This document shows positions 37,878 through 46,284 of a DNA stretch of 64,000 bases, one piece after another (positions within the stretch are counted from its first letter, which is position 1; the number at the start of each line of letters is the position of its first letter). Below the pieces are notes generated by a model, which worked only from the letters and a program-made list of their open reading frames with translations, searched no databases and had not been told where the DNA came from. The stretch covers positions 1 through 64,000 of the forward strand of contig DATELQ010000110.1 in assembly GCA_035276475.1 (NCBI GenBank). The letters run 5' to 3'. This DNA is from DATDFB01 sp035276475 (GTDB lineage Bacteria; Acidobacteriota; Thermoanaerobaculia; Gp7-AA8). A program made the translations under genes and the position numbers.

Positions 37878-38389
37878 AAATCCGCCGGCAATTTCTCGTC
37901 GAAGATCATCACGACGTTGACCTTGCCCTCGGCGGGCACTTCAACGATCGTTGCATTCCTTGAATACGATTCCACGATCGGTTTCGTCGCCAAAACTTTC
38001 GGCACCACGGGCGCGGGCGCCACGCGGGCGCTGCGCACCGGGGCGACTGCGGGTGCGGAACGCTCGTGCTGGTACACGAACGTCGCGCCGGTGACGCCGA
38101 CCGCGATCGTCGCGGCGATGGCCAGGCGCTGCCGCCACGACAGCGGGTGGTGCTCCTCCATCGCCGTCTCTTTGCCGCGGACCTGCACCGCGCGCATCAC
38201 GTCGCCGACGAACGCGTCGACGCCGCCGGGGGGCACGAGATCGCTCCCGCCGATCGAGCGGAAGAAGTTATCCGGGTCCACTTCGACCGAAAAGTCGAGG
38301 CAGGCGTCGCACGTGCGGAGATGCTCCAAGAGAGCGGCGTCCTGCGTGCCGGCGGTGAGGCTGGCCCGGTACGTCTGACACGAGATCAT
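37874..38389 (-). CDS. Zinc-finger anti-sigma factor (module 1)
   Basis: A 171-residue protein with an N-terminal zinc-binding anti-sigma motif H-x3-C-x2-C (LEHLRTCDACLDF), a single membrane segment around residues 77-93 (LAIAATIAVGVTGATFV) and a periplasmic tail. It should hold the cognate ECF sigma factor at the membrane. Start ATG 38389 overlaps the sigma stop (ATGA); its own stop overlaps the secretin-N-like start. A longer upstream frame exists but lies within the sigma gene. Confidence 0.85.
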   Translation of the reverse strand: MISCQTYRASLTAGTQDAALLEHLRTCDACLDFSVEVDPDNFFRSIGGSDLVPPGGVDAFVGDVMRAVQVRGKETAMEEHHPLSWRQRLAIAATIAVGVTGATFVYQHERSAPAVAPVRSARVAPAPVVPKVLATKPIVESYSRNATIVEVPAEGKVNVVMIFDEKLPADL

Positions 38390-39009
38390 TGCTGCTCTTC
38401 CTTCCACAGCCGGGAGTACTCGGGGAAGCGCCGGCGGAGCTGCTGCTGCATCAGCTTCCGGGCGTTGAAGAGGTGATTGCGCACCGTCGACTCGCGGCAT
38501 CCGAGGACCTTGGCGATCTCGGACGACGAGAGATCTTCCATCTGATTCATGACGAAGATCGTCTTCTGCTTCGGCGAGAGCACCTGCGCGACCGTGTTGA
38601 ACACCGACTCCACTTCCTTCCGCTGCACGATCGTTCCCTGATCGGCGTCGGTCGACGTCTTGACCAGGCGGAGGTTGGAGTTCACGGCGTTCTCGCGCGA
38701 CTGCTTGTTGCGCATGAAGTCGATCGCCACATTCGTCACCATCCGGTACAGCCAGGTGTCGAACGCGTACTGCGGGTCGTACTTTTCGAGGTTCTCCCAC
38801 AGCTTGATGAAGACGAGCTGGGAGATGTCCTTGGCGTCCTCGGAGTTACCGATGATCCGGTAGCAGAGGGAGTAGACCTTCGACGTCTTGCGCCGGACCA
38901 GCACCTCGAATGCGTCGGAGTCGCCGCCCCGAATCGTTTCCACGAGCTGCCGGTCATCGGGTTCGACGGTCTCTTTGGTCGGGATCATCAGGCGGAGTTC
39001 CGCTGCCAT
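38386..39009 (-). CDS. ECF-type RNA polymerase sigma factor (module 1)
   Basis: A 207-residue RpoE-like sigma factor. Region 2 (KVYSLCYRIIGNSEDAKDISQ, FDTWLYRMVTNVAIDFMR) recognises -10 DNA; region 4 (LSPKQKTIFVMNQMEDLSSS, VLGCRESTVRNHLFNARK) recognises -35. Start ATG 39009 preferred; GTG 39018 adds three residues. Followed by its anti-sigma gene in an overlapping operon, so autoregulation is likely. Signal unknown. Confidence 0.92.
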   Translation of the reverse strand: MAAELRLMIPTKETVEPDDRQLVETIRGGDSDAFEVLVRRKTSKVYSLCYRIIGNSEDAKDISQLVFIKLWENLEKYDPQYAFDTWLYRMVTNVAIDFMRNKQSRENAVNSNLRLVKTSTDADQGTIVQRKEVESVFNTVAQVLSPKQKTIFVMNQMEDLSSSEIAKVLGCRESTVRNHLFNARKLMQQQLRRRFPEYSRLWKEEQQ

Positions 39010-39084
39010 CGTAGACACAAATACGCGGGCCGTCGAGGAAACGTCTAGTCCGCCGCGAACATTGCCGAAAATCGATTAGCCCCT

Positions 39085-39090
39085 TAAAAT
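39085..39090 (+). promoter_or_regulatory. Putative -10 (TAAAAT) of purD
   Basis: TAAAAT ends 12 nt before ATG 39103, with no SD between. Fits a very short or absent leader. Confidence 0.4.
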
Positions 39091-39102
39091 CGAAGCACTT
39101 TC

Positions 39103-40410
39103 ATGCGGGTACTCATCGTCGGGCAAGGCGCGCGCGAGCACGCGATCGCCTGGAAACTGAAGCAATCCCCTCTGGTCAAAGAGCTTTACGCCGCCCCGGG
39201 GAACGCCGGCATCGCCCAGGTGGCCGACTGCGTCAACATCGGCGTGGCCGACATCATCGAGCTGGCCGACTTCGCCGAGGGGCTGAAAATCGACCTCACG
39301 GTCGTCGGCCCCGAGCTCCCCCTCACCCTCGGCATCGTCGATGAGTTCCAAAAGCGCGGCCTGGCCTGCTTCGGCCCCACCCGCCTCGCCTCCGAGCTCG
39401 AGGGCTCCAAGATCTTCTCCAAAGAATTCATGCGCAAGTACTCGATCCCGACCGCCGAGGCTGTGACGTGCGGCTCCGCGGACGAGGCGAGGGACGCGCT
39501 GAAAAAGATCGGCTACCCCGCCGTGCTGAAGGTCGACGGCCTCGCTGCCGGCAAAGGCGTCGTCATCGTCAAGAAGGCGGCCGAAGCCGACGAGTTCCTG
39601 CACACGGTCTTCGGCGAGAAGAAGTTCGGCAACGCCGCGAACCGGATCCTCGTCGAGGAGTTCCTGACCGGCGACGAAGTCTCGTTCATGGCCATCACCG
39701 ACGGGAAGCGCTCCGTGCCGCTGGCCGCGGCGAAGGACTACAAGACCGCGCTCGACGGCGACCTCGGCCCGAACACCGGCGGCATGGGCGCGCACTCGCC
39801 CGCGGTCGTGCTCAGCGGCGACATGGCCGGCGAGGTGATGAGGACCATCGTCATGCCGACCGTCGCGGGCATGGCCACGGAGGGGCGGCCGTACACCGGC
39901 TGCCTCTACGTCGGGCTGATGCTGACGCCGAACGGGCCGAAAGTGCTCGAGTACAACTGTCGCTTCGGCGATCCGGAGACGCAGGTGCAGATGCTGCGGC
40001 TCGAGGACGACCTCGCCGACGTCTGCCTCAAATCCGCCCGCGGCAACCTCGGCGACACGAAGCTCACGTGGCGCAAGGAAGCGGCGGCGTGCGTCGTCAT
40101 CGCCGTCGAGGGCTACCCCGACGAGTTCGCGAAAGGGCAGGAAGTGGCCATCGATCCGGTCGACGACGAGCAGGTCGTGATCTTCCACGGCGGCACGATT
40201 CCGCGCGGCGGGAAGATGATCAACGTGGCCGGCCGCGTGGCCAGCGTCTGCGCCCGCGGCGCGACGCTGACCGAGGCGCTGGTGAAGGCGTACATGAACG
40301 TGACGAAGGTGCGATTCGAGGGCGCTCGCTACCGCCGCGACATCGGCTACCGCGCCCTGGAGAACCGCGCGCGCATCTACAGCGGCACCTTCCCGAGCGT
40401 GACGACGTGA
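39103..40410 (+). CDS. purD: Phosphoribosylamine-glycine ligase
   Basis: A 435-residue ATP-grasp GAR synthetase. Motifs: VLIVGQGAREHAIAWKL, APGNAGIA, KVDGLAAGKGV, a LGPNTGGMGAHSP loop and the metal/ATP segment EYNCRFGDPETQ. Full length. The stop overlaps purE as GTGA. With purM-purN 14 kb away, de novo purine synthesis is split into two small operons. Confidence 0.96.
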   Translation: MRVLIVGQGAREHAIAWKLKQSPLVKELYAAPGNAGIAQVADCVNIGVADIIELADFAEGLKIDLTVVGPELPLTLGIVDEFQKRGLACFGPTRLASELEGSKIFSKEFMRKYSIPTAEAVTCGSADEARDALKKIGYPAVLKVDGLAAGKGVVIVKKAAEADEFLHTVFGEKKFGNAANRILVEEFLTGDEVSFMAITDGKRSVPLAAAKDYKTALDGDLGPNTGGMGAHSPAVVLSGDMAGEVMRTIVMPTVAGMATEGRPYTGCLYVGLMLTPNGPKVLEYNCRFGDPETQVQMLRLEDDLADVCLKSARGNLGDTKLTWRKEAAACVVIAVEGYPDEFAKGQEVAIDPVDDEQVVIFHGGTIPRGGKMINVAGRVASVCARGATLTEALVKAYMNVTKVRFEGARYRRDIGYRALENRARIYSGTFPSVTT

Positions 40411-40919
40411 CGCAGCCGTTCGTTTGCATCGTCATGGGCTCCGACTCCGACGCCGAGGTCATGACGCAGGCGTGCGCGGCGCTCGACGAGCTCGGCGTCG
40501 CGTACGAGATGCAGGTCGCCTCCGCGCATCGCTCGCCGGAGCGGACGAAGCAGGTCATCTCTGACGCGGAGCGCGACGGCGCCGCGGTCTTCATCGCCGG
40601 CGCCGGCATGGCCGCGCATCTTCCCGGCGTCGTGGCCAGCTTCACGACGAAGCCGGTCATCGGCGTGCCGCTCGCGGGGGGCGCGCTGCAGGGGTTCGAT
40701 GCGCTCTTGGCGATCGTGCAGATGCCGCCGGGGATTCCGGTGGCGACGGTCGCGGTCGGCGGCGCGCGCAACGCCGGCGTGCTGGCGGCGCAGATCATGG
40801 CCGGGTCCGACGCGGCGCTGGCCGCGCGCTTGAAAGAACAGCGCGTCAAGATGGCCGAGGGGGTCGCGCAGAAGTCGAAGAAGGTGGAGAGATCGACGCG
40901 TGGGGCACGCTCATCGTGA
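40407..40919 (+). CDS. purE: N5-carboxyaminoimidazole ribonucleotide mutase
   Basis: A 170-residue PurE. Conserved VMGSDSDAEVM, VASAHRSPER (active-site Ser/His/Arg), FIAGAGMAAHLPGVVAS and GVPLAGGALQGFDALL. GTG 40407 overlaps the purD stop. A class I or II distinction is not certain from sequence alone. The last 20 nt overlap the CDF transporter start. Confidence 0.94.
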   Translation: MTQPFVCIVMGSDSDAEVMTQACAALDELGVAYEMQVASAHRSPERTKQVISDAERDGAAVFIAGAGMAAHLPGVVASFTTKPVIGVPLAGGALQGFDALLAIVQMPPGIPVATVAVGGARNAGVLAAQIMAGSDAALAARLKEQRVKMAEGVAQKSKKVERSTRGARSS

Positions 40920-41802
40920 CGTTTCGCGAAAACTCCTCATCGCCACGATCGCTACGGCCGTCTTCGTCGTCGTCGAGCTGATCGCCGGCATCGTCGCCAA
41001 CTCCCTCGCGCTCGTCGGCGACGCCATCCACAACTTCACCGACACGCTCGCCCTCGTCCTCGCGCTCGTGGCCGTGCGCATCGAGCGGCGGCCGGCCAAC
41101 GCCACGAAGACCTACGGCTATCACCGCGCCGGCGTGCTCGCCGCATTCATCAACTCCGGGACGCTCGTCGCGTTCACGATCTACATCTTTTACGAAGCGT
41201 GGCAGCGCCTGCGCGTGCCGCACGCGGTCGACAGCCGGGCCATGCTCGTCGTCGCCGCGCTCGCGTTCCTCCTCAACGCCGCCATCACCTGGTGGCTGCA
41301 CGATGACGGGCGCGCGGACCTCAACGTCCGCAGCGCCGTCTTGCACATGCTCGGCGACGCCGCGTCGTCGCTCGGCATCGTCGTCGCCGCGCTCCTCATC
41401 GCGCGCACGGGGCATTCGTTTTGGGACCCGGCGGTATCGATCCTGATCGGCATTCTGATTTTGTGGAGCAGCTTCGGCGTGCTGCGCGAGGCGGTGAATC
41501 TTCTGCTCGAAGGGACGCCGCCCGGCGTCGACCCCGCCGAGGTTACGCGGGCCATCGAGTCGGTTGACGGCATCCTCGGCGTGCACCACCTGCACGTCTG
41601 GGGGCTCGGCTCCGCGCGGCGCGCGCTCTCCGCGCACCTCATCGTCGGCGACGTACCGCTCAAGGCCACGAGCCAGCTCCTCGGCCGCGTGAAGGCGCTG
41701 CTGCACGACGAGTACGGCATCGAGCACACCACGATTCAGTTCGAGCTCGCGGATTGCCCCGAGGATGATCCGCACTGCCTCCCTATTTCGCGGGAGTCGT
41801 GA
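40900..41802 (+). CDS. Cation diffusion facilitator (CzcD/ZitB-like)
   Basis: A 300-residue metal/proton antiporter with six helices. Site-A residues appear in LVGDAIHNFTDTLALVLAL (D-x3-N...D) and VLHMLGDAASSLGIVVAAL (H-x3-D); the C-terminal cytoplasmic domain has GVHHLHVWGL. It exports Zn2+ or related divalent ions. GTG 40900 has GGTGGAGAG upstream. Begins inside the purE end, probably the last gene of the purDE transcript. Confidence 0.92.
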   Translation: MGHAHRDVSRKLLIATIATAVFVVVELIAGIVANSLALVGDAIHNFTDTLALVLALVAVRIERRPANATKTYGYHRAGVLAAFINSGTLVAFTIYIFYEAWQRLRVPHAVDSRAMLVVAALAFLLNAAITWWLHDDGRADLNVRSAVLHMLGDAASSLGIVVAALLIARTGHSFWDPAVSILIGILILWSSFGVLREAVNLLLEGTPPGVDPAEVTRAIESVDGILGVHHLHVWGLGSARRALSAHLIVGDVPLKATSQLLGRVKALLHDEYGIEHTTIQFELADCPEDDPHCLPISRES

Positions 41803-43249
41803 CGGTCACCTTCGTGACGCCGAACGGCAGGAGCATCGAGAAGTTCGGCGCAATGGCGTAGAACGGGCGAAGGTCGATCGGATTGCCGAGGAGCGTCGTG
41901 CCCGCTTTCGCGCAGAGGTCGCCGGTGCGGAGAAGGTTCTCGATGGGGCGCTTCACGCGCATGGTCGGGTAGAGCGCGCTCACCTCGTCGCGCAGGTTGC
42001 CCTGCGGCTTTTCTTTGTACTCCTTGGTGAACCCAGTGACGGCGAGCTGGTTGCCCTTGACCTCCGCCTGCCAGGCGACGTGCGGCGAGCCCTCGGCCGC
42101 GAAGCCGTCGTAGCCGCCGTGGAAGAGGACACCGGCCGGCGTGACCTCGGCGGCCATGTCGATGAGGTGCCCGCACGCGGCGTTGTTGACGTAGGAGACG
42201 TCCTGCCTGGCGATGCGGTTCTGCGCGTCGTAGGTGTAGCGCGACGCGACGGTCTGCCCGTCAAGGATTAGATCCTCGCGGTCGAGGAGCCACGCCTCGC
42301 CCGCTTTGTGCGCGCGGTACGTGAGGATGCCGGCGCGCTCGAGGTAGTCGGCGCCCTGCACCAGGCCCGGGCCGCTCAGGATCTCGCCGTCGTACGTCCA
42401 ACCCTCCCGCTTGCGCGCGTCCTGAATCTGCTTTTGCTTCGCCGGCGTGTAATGGAGGTCGTCGAACGGCACGCACGACAGCGTCTCGTTCCTGGCGAGG
42501 CGGTCGTCGGCGTAGAACGACGTGCGCGTCGCGCCGTCGCTGCAGGCGCGGGCGTTCGCGTACGGGCCGTGCCAGCAGCGCGGGCACCACATCGCGCCCA
42601 AGGGAAGGCGGAGGCCGCAGAACGAACAGACGATCTTCGTCTTCATGTCGTCGATCTCGCTCTCGAGGGCGAGGATGTGCGGCTCGACGTCAGCCTTCGC
42701 CGCGGCGTCGAGATCGGCGTAGCGGTGGAAGCGCTCCGCGGCGTTCGCGAACTCGCCGCGCTTCTCGAAGATCATGGCCTCGTTGTAGACCGGCGCCGGA
42801 TCGGTGGGCCGCTTCTGCTCCGCGTCCTGAAAAAGCTTGAGCGCGGCGTCGTAGTCGCCCTTTTGATAGAGGAAGCGGCCGCGCGTGAAGAGCTCCGTGT
42901 ACTCGTCCTCGGCCTGCTTTTTCTTCTGCAGCTCGCGCTGGAAATCGAGCTCGAGCTGGAGCTTGGCGAGGTTCGGCTTCTCCGGGCCGTCAGGATAGAG
43001 CTGGTTGTAGCGGTCGACTTTCTGCTGCGCCTCGGAGAAGCGTCCGGCCTTGGCGAGCGTGAGCGCCATGTCGTAGAGCACGCCGGCGACGTCAGGCTGG
43101 ATCTGATCGGCCTTCGCGAACTGCGCGTAGGCCGCGGTGTAGTCCTTCATCGAATAGAACTTCTGGCCGAAGAAGACGGCCTTGGAGAATTCGTCTTCTT
43201 GAGCGAATGCCGCGGCCGCGACGAACAACAAAACCAGGAATTTCTTCAC
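41783..43249 (-). CDS. Secreted TPR/zinc-ribbon protein
   Basis: A 488-residue protein with a signal peptide (VKKFLVLLFVAAAAFA), a TPR array at about 18-205 (SMKDYTAAYAQFAKADQIQP, QKGDYDAALKLFQDAEQKRP), a zinc ribbon C-x2-C...C-x2-C (CSFCGLRLPLGAMWCPRC), and a 250-residue C-terminal region rich in beta structure with no recognised family. GTG 43249 overlaps the upstream stop (GTGA). A zinc ribbon after a signal peptide is unusual. Role unknown. Overlaps the CDF 3' end by 20 nt. Confidence 0.75.
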   Translation of the reverse strand: MKKFLVLLFVAAAAFAQEDEFSKAVFFGQKFYSMKDYTAAYAQFAKADQIQPDVAGVLYDMALTLAKAGRFSEAQQKVDRYNQLYPDGPEKPNLAKLQLELDFQRELQKKKQAEDEYTELFTRGRFLYQKGDYDAALKLFQDAEQKRPTDPAPVYNEAMIFEKRGEFANAAERFHRYADLDAAAKADVEPHILALESEIDDMKTKIVCSFCGLRLPLGAMWCPRCWHGPYANARACSDGATRTSFYADDRLARNETLSCVPFDDLHYTPAKQKQIQDARKREGWTYDGEILSGPGLVQGADYLERAGILTYRAHKAGEAWLLDREDLILDGQTVASRYTYDAQNRIARQDVSYVNNAACGHLIDMAAEVTPAGVLFHGGYDGFAAEGSPHVAWQAEVKGNQLAVTGFTKEYKEKPQGNLRDEVSALYPTMRVKRPIENLLRTGDLCAKAGTTLLGNPIDLRPFYAIAPNFSMLLPFGVTKVTVTTPAK

Positions 43250-44358
43250 TGGAGGAGCGCCTCCACCACCCCGCCCACCCACTCGTCGATCACGGGCGAG
43301 GTGGCCAGGTACGAGTAGAGCGCGTGGCGCTTCCCCTCGGACGGCGCGCTCGGCTCGCGCAGCACGCGCGCGGGATCGGGCATGAGCTCGACGACGACGT
43401 CGCGCGCGTCGCGCGGCGCCCAGTGCGCGGGCATGTCGCTGCCGAAGAGCTTGGCCACGAGGGCGAGGCGCTCGCTCTCGCTGTGCGCGGCGCGCGCGTC
43501 GGCGGCGAGGCGGCCCTTCGAGCTCTCGATGAGCATGCGCAGGTTCGAGAGCACCTGCAGCCGCCGCGTGCAGGCCTCGAGGATCTTGACGTCGGAGAGC
43601 GCCGTGCTCGCGGCGAGGATCTTCTGGATGCGGTCGGTCTCGACGGAGATGAACGCCTCGGCCGGATCGTCCGCGGGCGGCGCCGGCTCATCGACCTTCA
43701 CCTCCGGCGTCGCCGGCGTCGCCACGGGCGCGGGGGGCATCGCGGGCGTCGGCACGATCTCGACGAGCGGCAGATCCGAGATCGCCGGCGCGTCGCCGAT
43801 CTCGCTCTTCGGCATGCGCAAATCCGCCGGCTCATTCGCAATGGTCGTGGGCGGCGGCGCGGGCGGCAGCGGCACGAGCTTCGCCGCACCGAACGGCGAG
43901 CCGGCCGGCGGGTCGGCGCTGCGCATCAGCTCCGAATCCGTTGGCACCTCGGCGTCCATCAGCCGCTCGCGCACGCGCAGCTTCGTGTCGGCCGCGAGCC
44001 GCAACTGCGCGTTGCGCGCGGCGTCGTTCAGGTACGTCGCGCTCATGTCGCAGTGGCAGGGGCCGAACTTGTCGGGCTCGTAGCGGTTGTCGTTGCGCTT
44101 CCGGTAGAAATCGACCACCGCGAGGTTGTGGCGCATGGCCGCGTCGCGGGCGCGCTCGCACGCCGACTGCGAGGCGAACTGGTTGATGCCGGAGAGCTCG
44201 ATGAAGCCGCGCGTGTCGGGGCGGTACATCATCACGTGGTAGTGGAAGACGTCGCAGCGCGCGGGCGGCGTCGCCGACGGCGGGCAGAGCAGCGCCTGCC
44301 CGAGGGCCGAGCCCGCCGTCACCGCCGCCACGAGAAGGCCGCTTGCGTAGACGCGCAT
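43246..44358 (-). CDS. Secreted protein of unknown function, proline-rich middle
   Basis: A 370-residue protein: signal peptide (MRVYASGLLVAAVTAGSALG), a Cys-containing N-terminal domain (CDVFHYHVMMYRPDTRGF, FGPCHCDMSATYLND), a long Pro/Ala-rich low-complexity linker (about 150-230) and a helical C-terminal domain. No family recognised. ATG 44358 sits 15 nt after TATAAT on the minus strand. Coupled by GTGA to the TPR/zinc-ribbon gene, so the two likely work together at the envelope. Confidence 0.65.
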   Translation of the reverse strand: MRVYASGLLVAAVTAGSALGQALLCPPSATPPARCDVFHYHVMMYRPDTRGFIELSGINQFASQSACERARDAAMRHNLAVVDFYRKRNDNRYEPDKFGPCHCDMSATYLNDAARNAQLRLAADTKLRVRERLMDAEVPTDSELMRSADPPAGSPFGAAKLVPLPPAPPPTTIANEPADLRMPKSEIGDAPAISDLPLVEIVPTPAMPPAPVATPATPEVKVDEPAPPADDPAEAFISVETDRIQKILAASTALSDVKILEACTRRLQVLSNLRMLIESSKGRLAADARAAHSESERLALVAKLFGSDMPAHWAPRDARDVVVELMPDPARVLREPSAPSEGKRHALYSYLATSPVIDEWVGGVVEALLQ

Positions 44359-44373
44359 GCGAGAACGGCCGCG

Positions 44374-44379
44374 ATTATA
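44374..44379 (-). promoter_or_regulatory. Consensus -10 (TATAAT) of the 44358-41783 unit
   Basis: A perfect TATAAT on the minus strand, ending 15 nt before the ATG at 44358; no convincing -35 was seen at the expected spacing. Confidence 0.5.
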
Positions 44380-44434
44380 CGGGTTCAACGAGATACGGCC
44401 TTTCGTCGTACCGCTGCCGACGAAAGGAGAATCC

Positions 44435-44905
44435 ATGAACAAGAAGCACCTCACCATCGCCGGAGTCATCGCGGCGATCGTCCTCGTCGCGGCGCCTTTC
44501 GCGCTCGCCCAGCGGATGCACGGCAGAGCTCACGGCGGTCCCGGCGGCGACTTCGGCGGCGTGATGTTCCTCGGGCACCTCCAGCAAGCCAAGCACGCCC
44601 TCAACCTGTCGGACCAGCAGGTCACCGACATCGAGAACATCTTCAAGGACCTGAGAACGCAGAACCAGACCTACCGCGACTCGCTGCACGGCGCGATGGC
44701 CGACATCGCCACCACGCTGATCAACAACCCGAACGACGTTGCGGCCGCGCAGGCGCTGCTCGACAAGCAGGAAGCGACCGAGCATCAGATGAAGGTCAAC
44801 GCGCTCCAGGCGGCGTCGAAGGCGCTCAACGTGCTGACGGCCGACCAGCGCGCCAAGCTCGGCGACTTCGTCAAGGAGCACGCAGCCGGCCGGATGATGC
44901 GGTAA
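44435..44905 (+). CDS. Spy/CpxP-like periplasmic protein (LTXXQ type)
   Basis: A 156-residue periplasmic protein: signal peptide (KKHLTIAGVIAAIVLVAA...ALAQ), then a His/Gly-rich patch and two helices with LTXXQ-like motifs (LNLSDQQVTDIENIF, LNVLTADQRAKLGDF). Spy/CpxP proteins are envelope chaperones or metal-stress sensors. ATG 44435 follows AAAGGAGA. It precedes ECF module 2, which carries a second Spy-like protein, suggesting one envelope-stress circuit. Confidence 0.85.
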   Translation: MNKKHLTIAGVIAAIVLVAAPFALAQRMHGRAHGGPGGDFGGVMFLGHLQQAKHALNLSDQQVTDIENIFKDLRTQNQTYRDSLHGAMADIATTLINNPNDVAAAQALLDKQEATEHQMKVNALQAASKALNVLTADQRAKLGDFVKEHAAGRMMR

Positions 44906-44983
44906 GCGATGGAGCTGGCGGCCACAGGTTTTTTCGGGGGGCCCGTCAACGGGTCCCTCCTGCTCGATCGTCTAAGCTGGGTA

Positions 44984-45574
44984 GTGACGGCAGGATTCGA
45001 GACACTGCAACAGCCCGGCGACGACAGCTTCGAGCAGCGGGCGATCGACGCGGTCAAGCGCGGAGACGCATCCGCGTACGACTACCTCGTGTCAAAATAC
45101 ATGAAACGAGTGGTGTCGATCGCCTGGGGGATCGTGCGGAACGCGCACGACGCGGAAGACCTCGCGCAGGAGGCTTTCGTGAAGGCCTACCAGACCATCG
45201 GCCGCTTCAAGACTGGGCAACCCTTCGGTCCGTGGATCTATCGAATCGTGACGAACCTGGCACTGGACGTAGTCAAGCATCGCAAGCGCTTCCGCCACGA
45301 AGAGCTGCGCGACGTCGAGCCGGCGGCCCGCCGCGACGAGGCCGATCTGCCGGCGCGCTCGAACGAGCTGTCGGAGCGCATCGACGACGCCATCGAGTCG
45401 CTGCCGGAGATGCAGCGCATCGTGGCCCGGCTCTACCTGGTCGAGGAGTTCAGCCACACCGAGATCGCGGAGATGACGAATTTGAGCGAGGGGACGGTGC
45501 GCTCGCACCTCTCCCTCGCGCGCGGAAAGCTCAAAGAGCGATTGAGCGATTTGTACGGAGAAGACCATGAGTGA
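44984..45574 (+). CDS. ECF-type RNA polymerase sigma factor (module 2)
   Basis: A 196-residue RpoE-like sigma factor with region 2 (MKRVVSIAWGIVRNAHDAED, GPWIYRIVTNLALDVVKHR) and region 4 (LPEMQRIVARLYLVEEFSHT, TNLSEGTVRSHLSLARGK). I prefer GTG 44984: it follows TAAGCT by 5 nt, and the region before it (44938-44957) is an 8-bp GC hairpin unlikely to be coding. ATG 44909 is the alternative and adds 25 residues. Overlaps the small anti-sigma-like gene by 8 nt. Confidence 0.88.
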   Translation: MTAGFETLQQPGDDSFEQRAIDAVKRGDASAYDYLVSKYMKRVVSIAWGIVRNAHDAEDLAQEAFVKAYQTIGRFKTGQPFGPWIYRIVTNLALDVVKHRKRFRHEELRDVEPAARRDEADLPARSNELSERIDDAIESLPEMQRIVARLYLVEEFSHTEIAEMTNLSEGTVRSHLSLARGKLKERLSDLYGEDHE

Positions 45575-45872
45575 CGACAACTTCCTGGAGCGGCTTCGCG
45601 GCGACGCGCGGCAGCTTCGCTACGAGCCCGGCGACTTCGCCTTCGTGCGCCTTCAGGCGCGCGTGCGCGAGCGCCTCACCCAGCCGACCGCGGCCCAGTT
45701 TCTGGCGTCGTGGTTCCGGCCCATCTCGGCGTCGCTGGCGGCGATGGCGCTGGTAGCGGCCCTCGGCACCGCCTACTACGTCGACGACACGCGCGACCAG
45801 GTGACGATGGATTCCATGGCCTCGAACTCCGTCGAGATCACGGTGGACGGAGCCACGTACAGTGTCGACTAG
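45567..45872 (+). CDS. Small single-pass membrane protein, probable anti-sigma partner
   Basis: A 101-residue protein: charged N-terminal cytosolic part (FLERLRGDARQLRYEPGDF), one membrane helix at about 50-70 and a short outer tail. No zinc motif. Position right after an ECF sigma gene, with an overlapping start, is the standard place for an anti-sigma factor; this one would be a small non-zinc type. Family not recognised. Confidence 0.7.
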   Translation: MSDDNFLERLRGDARQLRYEPGDFAFVRLQARVRERLTQPTAAQFLASWFRPISASLAAMALVAALGTAYYVDDTRDQVTMDSMASNSVEITVDGATYSVD

Positions 45873-46284
45873 CCCCCGCGCCGTCGCGGCGCTGCTGATC
45901 GTGGCAGCGCTCATCGCCGGCATCGTCGTCGGCGTGGCCGGCGACCGCGCATACCTGCGCTACACGCGGCACATGGCCCCGCATCCGCCGCGGTTTTCAT
46001 CGGACCGTATGATCCAGCATCTCGACCATGAGCTGCAGTTCACGCCGCAGCAGCGCGAGGCCGTGAAGCAGATCATCGAGCGGCACCGCCAGCGCATCCA
46101 GGCCCTCTCCGACAGCATCCGCCCACAGATGCGGCAGGAGCTCGACGCCACGAACGCGGAGATCGAGAAGGTGCTGAATCCCGATCAGCAGAAGAAGTTC
46201 CGCGAGCTGTCGTCGCGCATGCACCGCGGCCGGCGCGGCTCGCGCAGCGGCATGGCTCCCGCACCTCCGCCGCCGCAGCCTTAG
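45862..46284 (+). CDS. Spy-like/heavy-metal-sensor-like membrane-anchored protein
   Basis: A 140-residue protein with an N-terminal membrane helix (VAALLIVAALIAGIVVGVAG) and a periplasmic helical domain with the LTXXQ-like LQFTPQQREAVKQIIERH and LNPDQQKKFRELSSRM motifs, ending in a basic and proline-rich tail. Similar to Spy/CnrX-type sensors that control ECF sigma factors. GTG 45862 overlaps the preceding gene, completing a sigma, anti-sigma-like, sensor-like triplet. The sensing role is inferred. Confidence 0.8.
   Translation: MSTSPRAVAALLIVAALIAGIVVGVAGDRAYLRYTRHMAPHPPRFSSDRMIQHLDHELQFTPQQREAVKQIIERHRQRIQALSDSIRPQMRQELDATNAEIEKVLNPDQQKKFRELSSRMHRGRRGSRSGMAPAPPPPQP

Noticed and set aside
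44938..44957. GC hairpin before the module-2 sigma gene as an intrinsic terminator
   Set aside because: The 8-bp stem has no T-tract after it on either strand; the T run lies before it. It is left as an unexplained leader hairpin.
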